A stretch of DNA of 64,000 nucleotides from Glandiceps talaboti (Eukaryota > Hemichordata > Enteropneusta > Spengelidae): assembly GCF_964340395.1 (NCBI RefSeq), contig NC_135563.1:13033151-13097150 (forward strand). The letters are read 5' to 3'. Below are positions 24,991 to 37,897 of this stretch, piece by piece; the stretch's first letter is position 1; the number at the start of each line of letters is the position of its first letter. Under the pieces are notes generated by a model. That model searched no databases, was not told the DNA's origin, and worked only from the letters and a program-made list of their open reading frames with translations. Both the position numbers and the translations under genes were made by a program.

Positions 24991-25337
24991 TTTGGGGATT
25001 GCACCCTCACACGATGATTAGGAGAGACGCTGCTAAAACTTTAGTGTATTACGAAAGGGTTTTTCGCGAATAATTCCCCGTTTTAATATTATTTATCCCA
25101 ACCCTGATTCACGTGTCCTGCCAACGTCTATTTACAAAATATTTGACAGTTTGACACAACATGAAATCAAGTTAATCCAAGTTCATTCATCATTTTGACA
25201 TGGAGGCTTTCATTCAACCTACCCCAACAATATTAAATTATCACTGTTGAGTCGTGACAACAAGGATAAAACCACCCATTTAATAAAATAAGACGATTAC
25301 AACTTCTCTTCCCTTCCTCTGCAGTTTCCTGGTGATG

Positions 25338-25351
25338 GTTGCCTTGGCAAT
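25338..25351. promoter_or_regulatory. Near-perfect RFX X-box
   Basis: GTTGCCTTGGCAAT differs from the palindromic X-box by two bases. It lies about 350 bases upstream (gene sense) of the candidate first exon at 24957-24990, a position compatible with a promoter or proximal enhancer. Confidence 0.4.
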
Positions 25352-28300
25352 AGGTTTCCTTTAATCGTTGAGTGGAAAGGGTGTTTTTCTTTCCATAATC
25401 ATGTCTGGTTCTTCAGTGAGAATGTTTTCTGATATATTTCCCAATAGATTTGTTTTTCTGTCATACGTAATGTGTACAAGCAGGTCAAACAATACGTACA
25501 GTCCGCTGGGAGCTTTTTAAATATTGGGATATACCTTAGCACGAGACACATGTTATATAATATGCCAGTATGATTACACTTATTTTATACAGATACATAG
25601 TCATATCCGTATCTCCGAGACTCGGCTTGACCAAATATGTCAAAGTATATTACCCGGTAATACTATTACCGGAAGACATGCCATATAAATTGTAAAAATA
25701 GATACATCTTCTTTCTCTTTTTCCTAGAAAGCACTACACATGGCGTCACCAAGTCTGTGCACGATTTCAAATTAAGCTGAATGTATGATTACGCTAGTGT
25801 CATTAAAAAAGAAACATGTATGTTTCATCTTCGTAAACAGACATATCGTGATGTCAGATTAAGTATGCTAATTGTCTACTGACATGTAATCCTCTATGTA
25901 ATATCTTCAACTATGAGTGGATAAACTATCTCCAAAAAAACTTTCGCCGTTCTTTATTTGCACCTGTCACTAATATTATCATATCATATTAATTACAGCT
26001 AAGAAGGCTAAGAGTCTATGAGCTGATTGTGAGTCAAAAATTTGTTTTTCAACTGGTAAATTGTAACTCCCAGGACTGGGTATTGATACAAAAAAATGAC
26101 ATTTCCACTCCCCTACATGAAATGAAATGGGAAGCAGGTGCTACTGTTAACGTGTAGAGAACTAGGTGGCAGAAATAAAAATACAAGAAAAGTTAAGAAA
26201 ATATAACACAAAATAAAAGAATAGTTGCTCTGTGGTATACAGGCAACGGGGATACATTACCATTACCTTCACAATGTGAAGCACAGTTGTTTATGTAATA
26301 TGGTTATGCGCCAGTGCTGTTGACGATAGTGGCGATAAAGTGTTGATGGTAACAGCATCAGCAACAGAATTAATAATAGTAGTCTATTTCATCTGCATAT
26401 TATCCTGTCTAAACAGTATATTACTCATATATTCAACAATCAAATATTGGTTTTATTTAATCTCCCACCTAACGTACTCCATAATTTAGCCGTATTCAAA
26501 GCTACTAGTTATTTGAATTAGATTTTGACGAAGAGAGAGAAAATCAGTTCGGCTGATCAATTTGAAGCAACCATCAGAATGACTGATCAGCAGACGGTTT
26601 AGGTAGGTTTAGAAAAGTGCGAATTTACATTGATGTGCTATTTTTAGCTTACGGATATTACAAACCACTGTTTGGTGACGTTTATTCTAAGATTAATGTA
26701 GATTCTATACAACATCGGAGATCTCAATGGGAAGAAAGGTCTTGGCTCAGGTTTTTGTTTTCATTCACGAACTCCATTGTAACCTGCACAACATCAGTAC
26801 ATATGATTTGTTTGATCTTTAACATTTTTACTCTTTATACTTTAAGAAGCAACAGATAAGTATAATTTCACCACATTCTAAGTGCCTATTAAGAACTAAC
26901 CCCCAAAAATGACTTTGCAATACCAAGACTCTTATCCTTAGACCTTTACAATTCTAAGTCAGCCTTTTCATAAGATACCTAAGCTATTAAATAATTTCTG
27001 TCAATTTGGCGTCATTCAATATTCATATTCAATTATTTCTGAAAAGATAAACACCGATTCTCTGCAAGATATATATTTGACTGACGTAAACTATCTGACT
27101 ACGAACAAAATGTCATGACCGAAGCCTCAACAGCATCCCATGTAAATGAGACTGTTTGCATATAAATTGCTACTTGTTGTTAAAACTTATGAGCAGGCAC
27201 GGCGTTCATGAATTATTCATGACCGAACGTTCTAGACTATCACTTTGTAGTCACCTTATATTTACCAATTGTCATTATGCAATGGGTAAGATGTCGACAT
27301 TTCTATGAATGGTGACGTTTCGTTTAACCTGTATCATACAGGAAACAAAAACTACTAAATGAGTCCCAAATATCAAGTAGCAACCTCGTTTACATGCAAA
27401 TAGATGTATTCTATATAGACAAGTGAAATCCGATATATTAACCCTTATTTTGTGGTATTACTATTCAAAGAGAACAAGTGAAATACATTCGGTTGAAATG
27501 TCACAGGTTCATTTCCATTTTTTTTCCTCAGCCTCATATATTTTCTTCCCCTTTTAAGTTATATCTCATCGTCTTGCCCTGGACCGTTTGTTGCATATAT
27601 GGAACACCACATGTTACTACAAACTGCTGAAAGAAAACGTTAGTAAAACATATACAGCCAATTCTCATAAGAGACTGCTGTAGTGTTTTAATCAATAAAC
27701 AGTCATCCAACAGGTGCGACAGTTTGTTTAAAATTCAAGCCAGTTTTTTAGTGCTGATACAGTATTTTATTTTACATCTTACGTTTACACTCTTTGTAGA
27801 AATATTTTGTCCTAAAAATGATAGATTGTGTTGATTTTTTCCCACCAATCCGTTCATCTGTTTTTACCGCAAATTACAGCTAGATCTGATTGTTCGACTC
27901 CCAGCATTTTGTTTACTCACCTCAATACATCATATGATTAAAAAAAATAAAGTGGTTACCAAGGGACTAAAAATGTGACGTCAGCAATACATACACTTTT
28001 ATTTTGTTATTAAATGTCAAAGTAACATATCACGGCTTCTTTAAAATCAAAGTTCACTATTACATTACGGGGTTGTGTGCCTATGTAAGACAGTTATAAA
28101 GCTATAGGTGAAATGTAACGGAGGCTGGTTGTTGTCATGGACTAGCTACACTCCGCTATAAATTCAGTTATAACTTTATTATGTCACAATGTTCTAGAGC
28201 ATCACTTAGAGGGTAACAGGCTGTCATCTATAATATAAACACGTGGTAGAACCCATTTTTAAATGTATTATGCTGTCTCCAATGACTATGTAACTGCATT

Positions 28301-28438
28301 TGTGGTGGCCTTGAATGTACAGAATAGAAGACTAGATAAAGATTACTTGTAGCTGTTTATACCAATACACTGTAATTTGTTGTTTCTCGTGTTATATGGA
28401 ACCATGTCACACAACATCGACGCTGGATGGATAAAACG

Positions 28439-28453
28439 GTTACCCTTGGCAAC
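28439..28453. promoter_or_regulatory. RFX X-box-like motif with 3-base spacer
   Basis: GTTACC-CTT-GGCAAC fits GTNRCC-N3-RGYAAC. No nearby start codon or first exon was found, so its role is unsupported. Confidence 0.25.
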
Positions 28454-29003
28454 GAGTGTACATTCACGGAGTTTCACTATTACGCTGCAAATGTATAAGT
28501 GGACCCATTATTAGTAATTGATGCAAGAAATATCTTATACAACATGTAATAACAATGATAATGAGAACGGGTTGTTTAGAACGGACAGTCAAATCTCATC
28601 AGACGAGACTCATCGTGTGAATCACGGTGTTCAGTGAACGCCGTATTGTGTTTATCTCACCAGGGAGCCAACAGATCCAAATAGTCAAGTCTTTGATATA
28701 GAAACATTAATTGGAATACCAGCAACATAACAGCATACAGATTGCGACGTGTTCTAACACGTAAGGTGTATTGGAGTCCAATAAGGCTATTCAGATACTA
28801 GGTTCAGAAACTTCATATGGTGAAACATTCTTTAACATTCACATTTATTGGGTTCCACCATAGTCCCTCGTGTGATCAACTTCATATAGATTATTATTTT
28901 GTAAAGAATGAAATCTATATAGGTTTCCTTTAGGATATGAGTACCACACTGGAAAACTTTTAATTTTGACATATATTTAAGATTGACATAAGTACATTTT
29001 ATG

Positions 29004-29015
29004 CATGTATGTATG

Positions 29016-29048
<33 letters not shown>

Positions 29049-29076
29049 GAGGGAAGCAGGTAGGTAGGTAGGTGGC
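29004..29076. repeat. (ATGT)n and (AGGT)n microsatellites
   Basis: About ten ATGT units, a short break, then three to four GTAG units. Confidence 0.95.
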
Positions 29077-30708
29077 CCCCTCGTCCATGTAGGTACAGCC
29101 GTAATGAAGATAATAGAAAAACCTAATCAGTCATTCTTTGTGTCTCTCTCTAGGCGCCGGGAAGTCATTTGACCCTTATGTTGATGGAAGGGTCAACGGT
29201 ATTGATTCATATATATAAGCAATTCGGTGTATGTCGTCAACAAATCAAGTAATTGAAGAATTGTTCCTGGGGCTTCTATTTGACATTATTACTTCCTCGT
29301 TTCCATGGAGGTGATTAAAACAGGTTTGTTGAGAATCTAGACCCAGTCTGTCATTTGTCAAACTAGTGTTGGTTGTCACGCTTATATGTGTCTCTAGGTG
29401 TCGAGAACCCCAATTAATCACCATAATAAGATATGATTAAAGTGTGAAAGGGTATTTCTCAGGGTTCTTTGACATTATATTTTGATTGAAACATGCATTT
29501 GTCATGTCATGTGTTTGTTGTGTCAGTAATCAGCAGCATGGAAAAGCTTTTCTTCAATTATGAAAAGTCTTAGTAAAGATTGACTTTCAGTCCAAATAAT
29601 TGGTTTTTCAGATTTGAGAAATTTCGTTAGTGTATGGGGCAAGGCGTTAACAGATCTTATTTCCTTTCATGCACTGCTGACAATTCATACATTATTTTGC
29701 GAGAAAGAATGCCAACAACAACACTTATGGGCAATAGTGTTTCTTTGAAATCAGATTATGCTCTATGGTAAACCTCATTTCTTATTTGACATGCGATTTC
29801 TAATGCAAACGGTGGCAGCTAGGTGTATTATAAGCTAGTTCCCCAAAGACAGACAAGAATGTCAGTTGGTAAAATGTTTGATAAAATGTTAAAGAGATGA
29901 TTCGATTACACCGTCAAATGGGGCGGCAGTGAGAAAACATGTCATGGGTTACGGTTCACTTGAAATTAAACGAGACATTCACAATCGATTGCAAATACAC
30001 TCGGGGATCTTTTTCCAAAGAAATGTAAAACCCGTTCCGCTACCTTTAGATGGATAGAATGTTATTGTAAGTGCATTGTATATAAGCACACACTTTACTA
30101 CTCTTCGTAACGTTAAACCTTTCAGAATAAGCTTTCGATCGAATGCACTGAATTTTTGTACCAGCACACACACGCGGTCTCTCGACAACTCGTGTACGAG
30201 ATAATTATACAACTAAATCATTCACATTGGAATTTGCGTGTAAAAAAAAAAAATTTAAATACAACAACTCATAGCATGTGCAATATTTAAGTCCATGCAT
30301 ATCACCAATCTCAGTTGAGAAATGATATCGCCTTTAACCCATGTCTTTCTGTGCTTAACTCTTATATTTTGGCTCATAGTTCATCCTTAGGGGATTTCTG
30401 TGAGAATAGTCGTATCGTGATTACTGAACACAGGAAAGCAGGTGCACTTACTTTTTTTAATCTACATGGACTAACGTATAGTCTGTATTTGTGTTCAACT
30501 CATACACCTAATGTGAGTTATATGTGATAAATGAAATCTCCATAGTCTGTTCAAATACTGATTAAACTAAATAATTATATTCAAATTTAAGGTTATGTAA
30601 AATATTCTTCTTCTTGTGGCCAATATGTTAACATACTACTATTAATATATCATACAAGTAAATGAATTATCAAGAAAAGGATATGAAAACTGGTAAATAC
30701 TATACGTT

Positions 30709-30890
30709 ACATTATGTTATGTTATGTTATGTTATGTTATGTTATGTTATGTTATGTTATTGTTTATTAAGGTGTCCTATGTGGATTTATTTAAATTAAA
30801 CAATGCTTAAATAAAATTTACAAACAAAAGAGCCATATCCAGCCCTCTGGCTTATAGGACACAAAAGAAAGTTTCAAAATACATAAATAC
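30709..30890 (-). mobile_element. 3' end of a LINE with (ATAAC)n tail, minus orientation
   Basis: Read on the minus strand, a GTGTCCTATAAGCCAGAGGG segment and a TTGTAAATTTTATTTAAG stretch lead to TAATAAACA and then about nine (ATAAC) units (plus strand 30713-30760). A short 3' UTR-like end followed by a microsatellite instead of poly(A) is typical of 5'-truncated CR1/L2/RTE-type LINE insertions. No coding part is left. The assignment rests on architecture only. Confidence 0.45.
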
Positions 30891-31106
30891 TAGAAGTATA
30901 AATCCTTGAAATATATGTAGTAATCTGTCAGCGTTATTTACCAGTCATTGACAACTCTGTTGATTGATCATTCATCATTGAAAGGTCGTGCTAGAGTATA
31001 CGTAGTGTTATTCGACGATGGAATATGTCGACCGCCACTCTCAGCTGGCAGTATCGATAGAAATTAGGATTAGATTGTTGTCAAAACGTGATAACTTCAA
31101 ATTAAC

Positions 31107-31343
31107 TAGCACATGGCCATGTAAGATGATTAAATCAAGTCTATACCTTTCTGTGTCGAGATCAGGTGTTATAAGTGACATATGCAGATCTTCTGTCAGA
31201 TTGTTAGACGGAATATTATTATGTTAATGACTAATAATTCATATGAGATTATATATTTAGAATATTCAGCTGGTGTAGACATCACATCAATGACTCAAGG
31301 ATACTTATAGGTAGTACTGTATGAATCTTTCAAATTGCTGTCG
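31107..31343 (+). repeat. Inverted repeat, left arm
   Basis: About 237 bases match the reverse complement of 32513-32751 with high identity, for example ATCAGGTGTTATAAGTGACA, TTCAGCTGGTGTAGACATCA and TGAATCTTTCAAATTGCTGT. Identity stops sharply after GCTGTCG at 31343. Confidence 0.9.
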
Positions 31344-32512
31344 TCATTATATTACAGTAATTTGTGAAATCTGTGATCGTACAAGCTCCGTGATATCAAG
31401 GTTTGGTTTTCATTTCATGACATCAATAGACTAGTGCTCATTAGGTTCGGTTTCTTTCAATACAACATGGTCAATACCATTACCACAATATATATTTCTT
31501 ATCTCGCAATTAACGAATGTAAAGATTGCTAAAATGTTGACAGTTGTTGGCTATCAGAGTTTCTTGTCTCTTTCAAGAGTTTAGAATCTTGACACAGGAA
31601 ATTCATGTAGTGGCATAGGGTGGGGGTTGGACTTATACGATAATTAAGTTTTACTCCATGTAAATGTAGTCATACCCAGTCCCTACTCACTCTAAAGGTA
31701 CATAATCTCGAACTTGTGGATAATTGTCGCCATTCTTGTTTTAAAATGAAGTCTAATCTGGTTTTTATACTTATTACTGAAACATGCTTAAGCATTATAG
31801 GCTGGTATACTTCCGCATTTACATAATGAAATATATTTCTCATATATATTCGTAGTGTTTTACTCAAACTCATGCAACCATCCCCTTCACTGTCTATCAT
31901 GCAACTGAAATGGTACAAGGAACGACGGAAGCATTATCACCTTCTCCACCAACAAAAGTTCTAGGTATTCATCTCCCTTTCACACAATTTTTAATTGATT
32001 TTTTTTTTTTTTTTAGAACACAGTGAGAAATTTCGCTGTTGAAGTAAAGCTCATGGTTCAATTAACCAATAGTGGACTAGTTTTATGAAGTATTTACTAA
32101 TGCACATATTTACCGAAACTTGTTTAGATACAGCATATGTAACTTTGATAGTTCTAAAATATGAATTGTTGATGATAAGCATTTAAAAGAAACATACAAG
32201 CAACTTGCAAGCATATTAATATATACAGTATAAATATAACCAGATGTAAACTGAATGTTCCCAATGGGGGCAAAATCCTTTTGATTGTTGTTCATACACG
32301 CATTGTTTGTTAGAATGATAAAATCTGAGCTACAATACATGATATGCTTATTAATTGGTACATTTCATTAATTATGCATACAATCCATGAAAATAAAAAA
32401 AGGAACAAGATATAGATACTTTGTTATTGAAAATTACCGTACCAAATTATGTACAATTTGCGCTTGCATTAAGGTATTGCCTAATTACCAATCATTTGTT
32501 ATGCATTTATTT
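31344..32512. other. Spacer between inverted-repeat arms, no gene seen
   Basis: 1169 bases without a recognisable open frame for a transposase or other protein. It contains a T-run (31998-32014) and a short A-run at about 32394-32400. Confidence 0.5.
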
Positions 32513-32751
32513 CGACAGCAATTTGAAAGATTCATACAATACTACCAATAAGTATCCTTGAGTCATTGATGTGATGTCTACACCAGCTGAATATTTTAAA
32601 TATATAATCTCATACGAATTATTAGTCATTAGCATAACAATAGGACACCTGACAATCTGACAGAAGATATGCATATGTCACTTATAACACCTGATGTCAA
32701 CACAAAAAGGTATATACTTTTATACAATCATCTAATATGGGCATGTGCCAA
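32513..32751 (-). repeat. Inverted repeat, right arm
   Basis: Reverse-complement partner of 31107-31343, starting CGACAGCAATTTGAAAGATT and ending near GGCATGTGCCA. The small differences between arms (a few substitutions and indels) suggest an old event. Confidence 0.9.
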
Positions 32752-33036
32752 TCACCATACAGTAAGAAATGTATTGTTCAACTTGCAAGCGTTCTATTTT
32801 ACGTGTTTTGTTATCACCAATACATGTACCAAAATTGTACAAACTTTGAAGCTTTCTTATGATATAGCCAAATTAGCAAAAATCATTATTTATGCAGAGA
32901 TGACTCATTAATAGTCATTGGATTTCTACCAACACCAGAATAGTTCTTTTGATTCCCATAATAAAGATGTGTATTAATAACTTTGATTAAAATTGATGCA
33001 GTAGATTGAGAAGTCATGTCTGCAGACAGACACAGT

Positions 33037-33065
33037 GACAAAAAGACAGACAGACAGACAGACAT
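33037..33065. repeat. (GACA)n microsatellite
   Basis: Short run of GACA units with flanking AGACAG-type degeneracy. Confidence 0.9.
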
Positions 33066-33999
33066 ACAAAACTATAACATTACCTTCCCTTATAGAAGGT
33101 TAATATGTGTAGTGCAACAAAGGGTAGAGGATTAGGAGAAAGTTTTCTGACCTATATGTTTCCTCACTCTACTCAGATTAAGAGTCATATTTTACTAATA
33201 TATCAACATCCAATTCAGAGATCATGACAATGATTATATAGACACAAAATGGTTTATTTCTTGTAATTGTCAATGGCACAATAGGAACTGGGAAGAACTA
33301 AAAAATGACAATAGCTTACTGATAAAACACTCAAATCTGGTAGTGACACTAAGCACTTCAAAATGGCAGCACCATCCATTTCAAGATGTTGTACTGATTG
33401 CACATTTTCATGGCATTTATAAAAACATTGTGCAATACCTGTGACTCTAATATAACCACATATAATGATATTGCTTCATTATTAATAGCACGTCAATAGG
33501 ACAAAAACATCACTTCACATTGTGCCACCTTGAGGCAAATGACTTTCATCTCAGAATAAACACAAAGTTTACAGTCACTTCTATGACAAAAGTGAAAAAA
33601 ATGCCCCTTTCTGTGCACACTACTGGTGATTTAGCTGACACAGAAATGTGAATAGATATACTAAAATAATATGTGTGAGAATATTAGCCTTATCAATGTA
33701 AAGCTAAGAAAAGACTTTTCATGTTCACAAAGTGCTTGACAACATTCCACTCTGATTGCTCTGTAAATGACATTTATATTATCACCATTTAAAAATCTCA
33801 ATACATACAAATCTATAGTCAAATCGGATTTGGCACTATTGATAAAATAGTAGTCGGTTTTACTCAACAACCTGTACAGTACAACTCACATAGTAAAATG
33901 TGACACTAAGACTTTACAAGAATATCAACATACATGTAGATCTGTTATTGTTATCAGAAAAGTAAAACAAAACGATACACATGTACAGTACAACAAAGT

Positions 34000-34350
34000 C
34001 ACAGTAATAAATCGCTGAGGAAATGAATGTATACAAACATTTTTTTACAAATATGATCCTTCCCCATTCTTTTGGAATAACACTTCACAACACCTTCATT
34101 CTTATGGAATAACATCTCACAGTATGGATAATCCACAACCCCTTCATTCTTATGGAATATCCCTTCACTCCTTTGAAATAACATTCCATTCTTTCAGAAT
34201 AACACTTCACAATAGATAATCCGTAACACTTCACAATGGAAAACTTTCAACACCTTCATTCTAATAGAATAGCTCTTCCCAATAGGAAATCCACAACACC
34301 TTTTAACAGAATAACACTTCACATGGGATATTCTACAACACCTACATTCT
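34000..34350. repeat. Degenerate tandem repeat, CACCTTCATTCTTATGGAATA type
   Basis: Five to six diverged units of roughly 55-70 bases share (C/T)CTTCATTCT(T/A)ATGGAATA, AACACTTCACAA and GGATAATCC(A/G)CAAC. It lies in the putative 3' UTR. Confidence 0.7.
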
Positions 34351-35469
34351 TACCCAGACATTTAAAATACCCTCATGACTGTAACAGATAGACAAAGGAT
34401 AACACTGACAAAGTCCTTGCCACAAAGATAAAATTACACCATTCTGAATAATAGAAAAAATGGAATCAAAAACCTTGATGTTAGAAATCAAATGAGATTA
34501 TTTGAAAGACATGATATTTTACATTCTATACATTTCAACACAAGTTATGCTTTAAAAGGGATCCTGATCTCCAATCTATACATGTTGTATGTACATTTGC
34601 ACAGGACTCCTTTCAAAATAGATTTACCTTAAACACAATTTAAATAATCATTAAAAGCTGAATAACTCAAAAAAAAGGATGACGCTTAAGAACCGACAAG
34701 TAATACACATAATGAAATGAGAAGAAATGATCCTAAATGTCTCAGTAATTACCAAGAATCATGTAAAATATACTTACATAACATAAAATGCAATTTGACA
34801 GGCAAAAGAATTTTACAATAAAAAAACAAAATAAAAGCTTTCATAGTAAATGGCAAAGTGTTACCATGCCATGTGGTGTTTACAAAGACACTGGTTCTGC
34901 ATGTGGGTTTTTTTGTATAGCATACAGAGTAAGTACAGTCAAGGTCACAGTGTGTCGATCATTACAAAAAAAATTCTATAAAATCAAAAGTACTGTTACT
35001 TTAATAGTCTGTTAAAAGATCCATTCAAAGTGCACACAAAATACCATCATTTGAAATATTTTAATTAATAAAAGGTGAACATCAGTTCTTTGTAATAGAC
35101 ACACAAAACTGGCTAGCAAAGTACATCCTCCCTTTACGCATTTCAAACTGTCAGTGTATCTATACTTTTATGTTACATAGCTTATATGGCATGGAAGAAT
35201 TTTGGCATTTGCTATTGAAAGTTAAAATCAAAGTCATCAAAGTAAAATAATAATTACATAGACTTTGTATGAAATACATTTGTCACAGCGCTTTTGTAAT
35301 ATGTACAAAATGTTACTATAAGGAACATAACATAAAGGTACAAATTATTACACTACACTTCTTGTACACATTGTACTGTTTAATATAATATGCAAAAACT
35401 GGCATTATCATGTATCTGACCATAAAGGTCAAGGTGTAATTAACTATTCCCAACAGTCTGGGCATATCT

Positions 35470-35575
35470 CTGTCTGTCTGTCTGTCCATCTGTATTGTTG
35501 TATGTATGTATGTATGTATGCATGCATGCATGCATGTATGTATGCATGTATGTATGTATGTATGTATTACATACG
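35470..35575. repeat. (GTCT)n / (GTAT)n / (GCAT)n microsatellite
   Basis: Compound tract of GTCT, then GTAT, GCAT and GTAT units; open frames on both strands through it are artefacts. Confidence 0.95.
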
Positions 35576-36258
35576 TATGAATGTCTGTGTGTGTACCATA
35601 GTACTTCAATTTGCATGCATACATGGATGTACAAGAAAGCTGAACAGATACACATAACATTAAAGACATGTAACATTAAAACATAGTAACAAAAACAGTG
35701 TTCATGTCCTTCTTGTTCTTCAACATATCACTACCATCAAAATACAAATAACAGCTATATTTAATGGTGTCCCTTAAGTTATTTGGTGAAAATAGTGACA
35801 GGTGAGAGCACATTCAAAACTGCTCTTAGTGTTACTATTTGTATCATTTCTTTTTCTCAAAAAGCAAACAATCCTTGACTAAAAATAGGACATTTATATA
35901 AAAGTGAATATAGTGTATAAATCAATAATCCATAAATTTACAAAATTGACAGAACTCCTTGACTTTGTGTAAATGATGGAGTTTTAGCATTGATTTAAAT
36001 CACACACCAAGAATATAGAACTTCATTACAACAAAACAGGCAGTCAATATATATGGCATACTGGCACCTCAGTATATATACATTATATAATTATATCACA
36101 GCTGCTCTATTCTCTTCAGTTTTTGTGTGAGCAGAATGGGGTCTTTTAGATTGTTATTTACTTTTCATGTGTAAAGTGTAGAATGATAATGAATTTCTTA
36201 ATGTACATGAGAACTTTCAAATGTCTCATCCACTGATAACTATCATATAGCTACAACG

Positions 36259-36430
36259 AGAGACCCCACCTCCTACAATTTATCAGATGAGACCACATCT
36301 GTTATAATGTTCTAAGTGAGACCACATCTCTTACAATGTTCCACATAAGACCACACCTGCTGGAATGTAACAAGAGCCAACACCTGCTACAATGTAACAA
36401 GCCCATGCCCACACCTGCTACATTGTACCA
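36259..36430. repeat. Tandem repeat, about 29-bp unit, in putative 3' UTR
   Basis: About six units of the type AGACCACACCTGCTACAATGTAACA with drift in the last third. It starts about 90 bases past the PLC-epsilon stop codon in gene sense, so it should be in the mature transcript. Confidence 0.75.
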
Positions 36431-36520
36431 CAATGCAGTTCCTGATACTGAGCAGACACACATTAAAATCAAGCAGATTGCACAGTAAAAAAAACAACTA
36501 GTAGTGCATTAACTTTACAC

Positions 36521-37615
36521 CTAACCAGTTGATTTCCAGCTTTTCCTGAAATTACCAAAGGATAGTTTTTTCAGTTGTTTAGCTGCTTGCCTAGTGTGTT
36601 TCTTATACTGAGATATGTTTGTCGTAGTTGGTGGCATAGTATCTCTCGCTTCGTCTGCTTCATCATCTTTCTCATTTGTTCCATTTGCCTTCTGTTCAAC
36701 CGAGTCAGTAGTACGGAAATTACTAGGCAGCGTCTTGCTGCGTTCATAGTAGTCTCCATCTGAAATTAATCATAACATACCAGTATATTGTAATTGTAAT
36801 CTCATCATCAAAATTTATTAACCCGTCCTTGCATGAAAATCTAATTTCAGGCATTGATTGAGTAAGGACCAACTATGTTAACTTAATCATAAAAGGCAAA
36901 CTCTTTTATACACCTGTCAATACTAATCATTACTTCAGTGAAAAGATATTAGTACAATTCCACTGCTTTATACTTTTTAATGACTACATGCAATACTTAA
37001 AGGCAATTTTTATTACAACTTAAATATTGTATAACATAATATCGAAAACATGAGCTTTGGGATATCAAATTACAATGTTGAAGTTTTATTCAGTGATTTA
37101 CCACTATGTACACAATGCACTATTCCCATCATTACCACTGCAACAGAATTATAATGGCACAACAGCCTTCTATGTTTCTTCTACTACTTGGAGAGCATTC
37201 AGTCCCTGTTGTCTATATTGTATGTACATGTGTTACTGTAAATCCTTGACAAAGCAACTTCTGTCTTAGCAAGTTGATTAACAAACAATTGTCTGCAACA
37301 AGGCTACAAACAGCAACATACAAATTGCAAGCTAGCCACTCTAACCATTTAACAATCATGGTTGGCCTACTTACAATTATCTTACTGCCTTCACTTTAAT
37401 ATGTCATTTATTTTATAAGATCACTCCATTTTTACAGATTTCCATGCAATTTTGTGTACTAGCAAATTCCAATTTATTACTGATTTGTTAATAAGTAATT
37501 CCAGCTAACCTTGTGAATTTTCCCTTGAACTTGATGGACTAGATCCAGAAGAACTGAATGACGCTTTCTTCACTGATGTCAAACGTTTCAATGAGAAGGA
37601 ACTCCCACGCTTCTC
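36521..37615 (-). CDS. PLCE1: PLC-epsilon exons 31-32: C-terminal tail and stop
   Basis: Residues 1809-1922. Basic, serine-rich ([19 protein letters not shown]), then acidic/polar, then a second basic end ([19 protein letters not shown] ...) and TAG at 36521. The donor CAAG|GTTAGC leaves one base that joins AT of exon 32 to give aspartate. Other frames in exon 32 are open for about 60 codons on both strands but do not fit the splice phase. The tail is poorly conserved in the family. Confidence 0.85.
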
Positions 37616-37864
37616 CTGTCATATAAAGAGAATCATTATTATTATCGTACAAACACACTCAAGAATGATGTTGGATAAAAATGCTTGTGATGAAAACTCA
37701 GTACAATACTCACTTTAATTAAAAAACCCTTAAAAATGGTTGACAAAACTCACTGCCCTAAATGTTCTCCCTCTATACTTTTACAAGCAATGCACATAAG
37801 TACATACATACATACATACATACATACATACACACATACATACATACAGACAGACAGACAGACA

Positions 37865-37897
<33 letters not shown>

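Larger units (their letters stand above)
25360..30700. other. Intergenic DNA, no gene seen
   Basis: AT-rich sequence with only simple repeats and one X-box-like motif. No exon with agreeing splice signals was identified on either strand. Confidence 0.45.
33253..36520 (-). other. Putative long 3' UTR of the PLC-epsilon gene
   Basis: No further exon follows the stop codon at 36521. The minus strand has its clearest AATAAA at 33253-33258 (plus TTTATT), which would give a 3' UTR of about 3.3 kb; variant ATTAAA signals exist nearer, for example at 34998-35003. The stretch holds two degenerate tandem arrays and a microsatellite. The boundary is an inference. Confidence 0.35.

Noticed and set aside
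36571-36763. About 62-codon frames on both strands in the last PLC-epsilon exon
   Set aside because: They do not fit the splice phase from exon 31, whereas the third frame gives a continuous tail ending at TAG.
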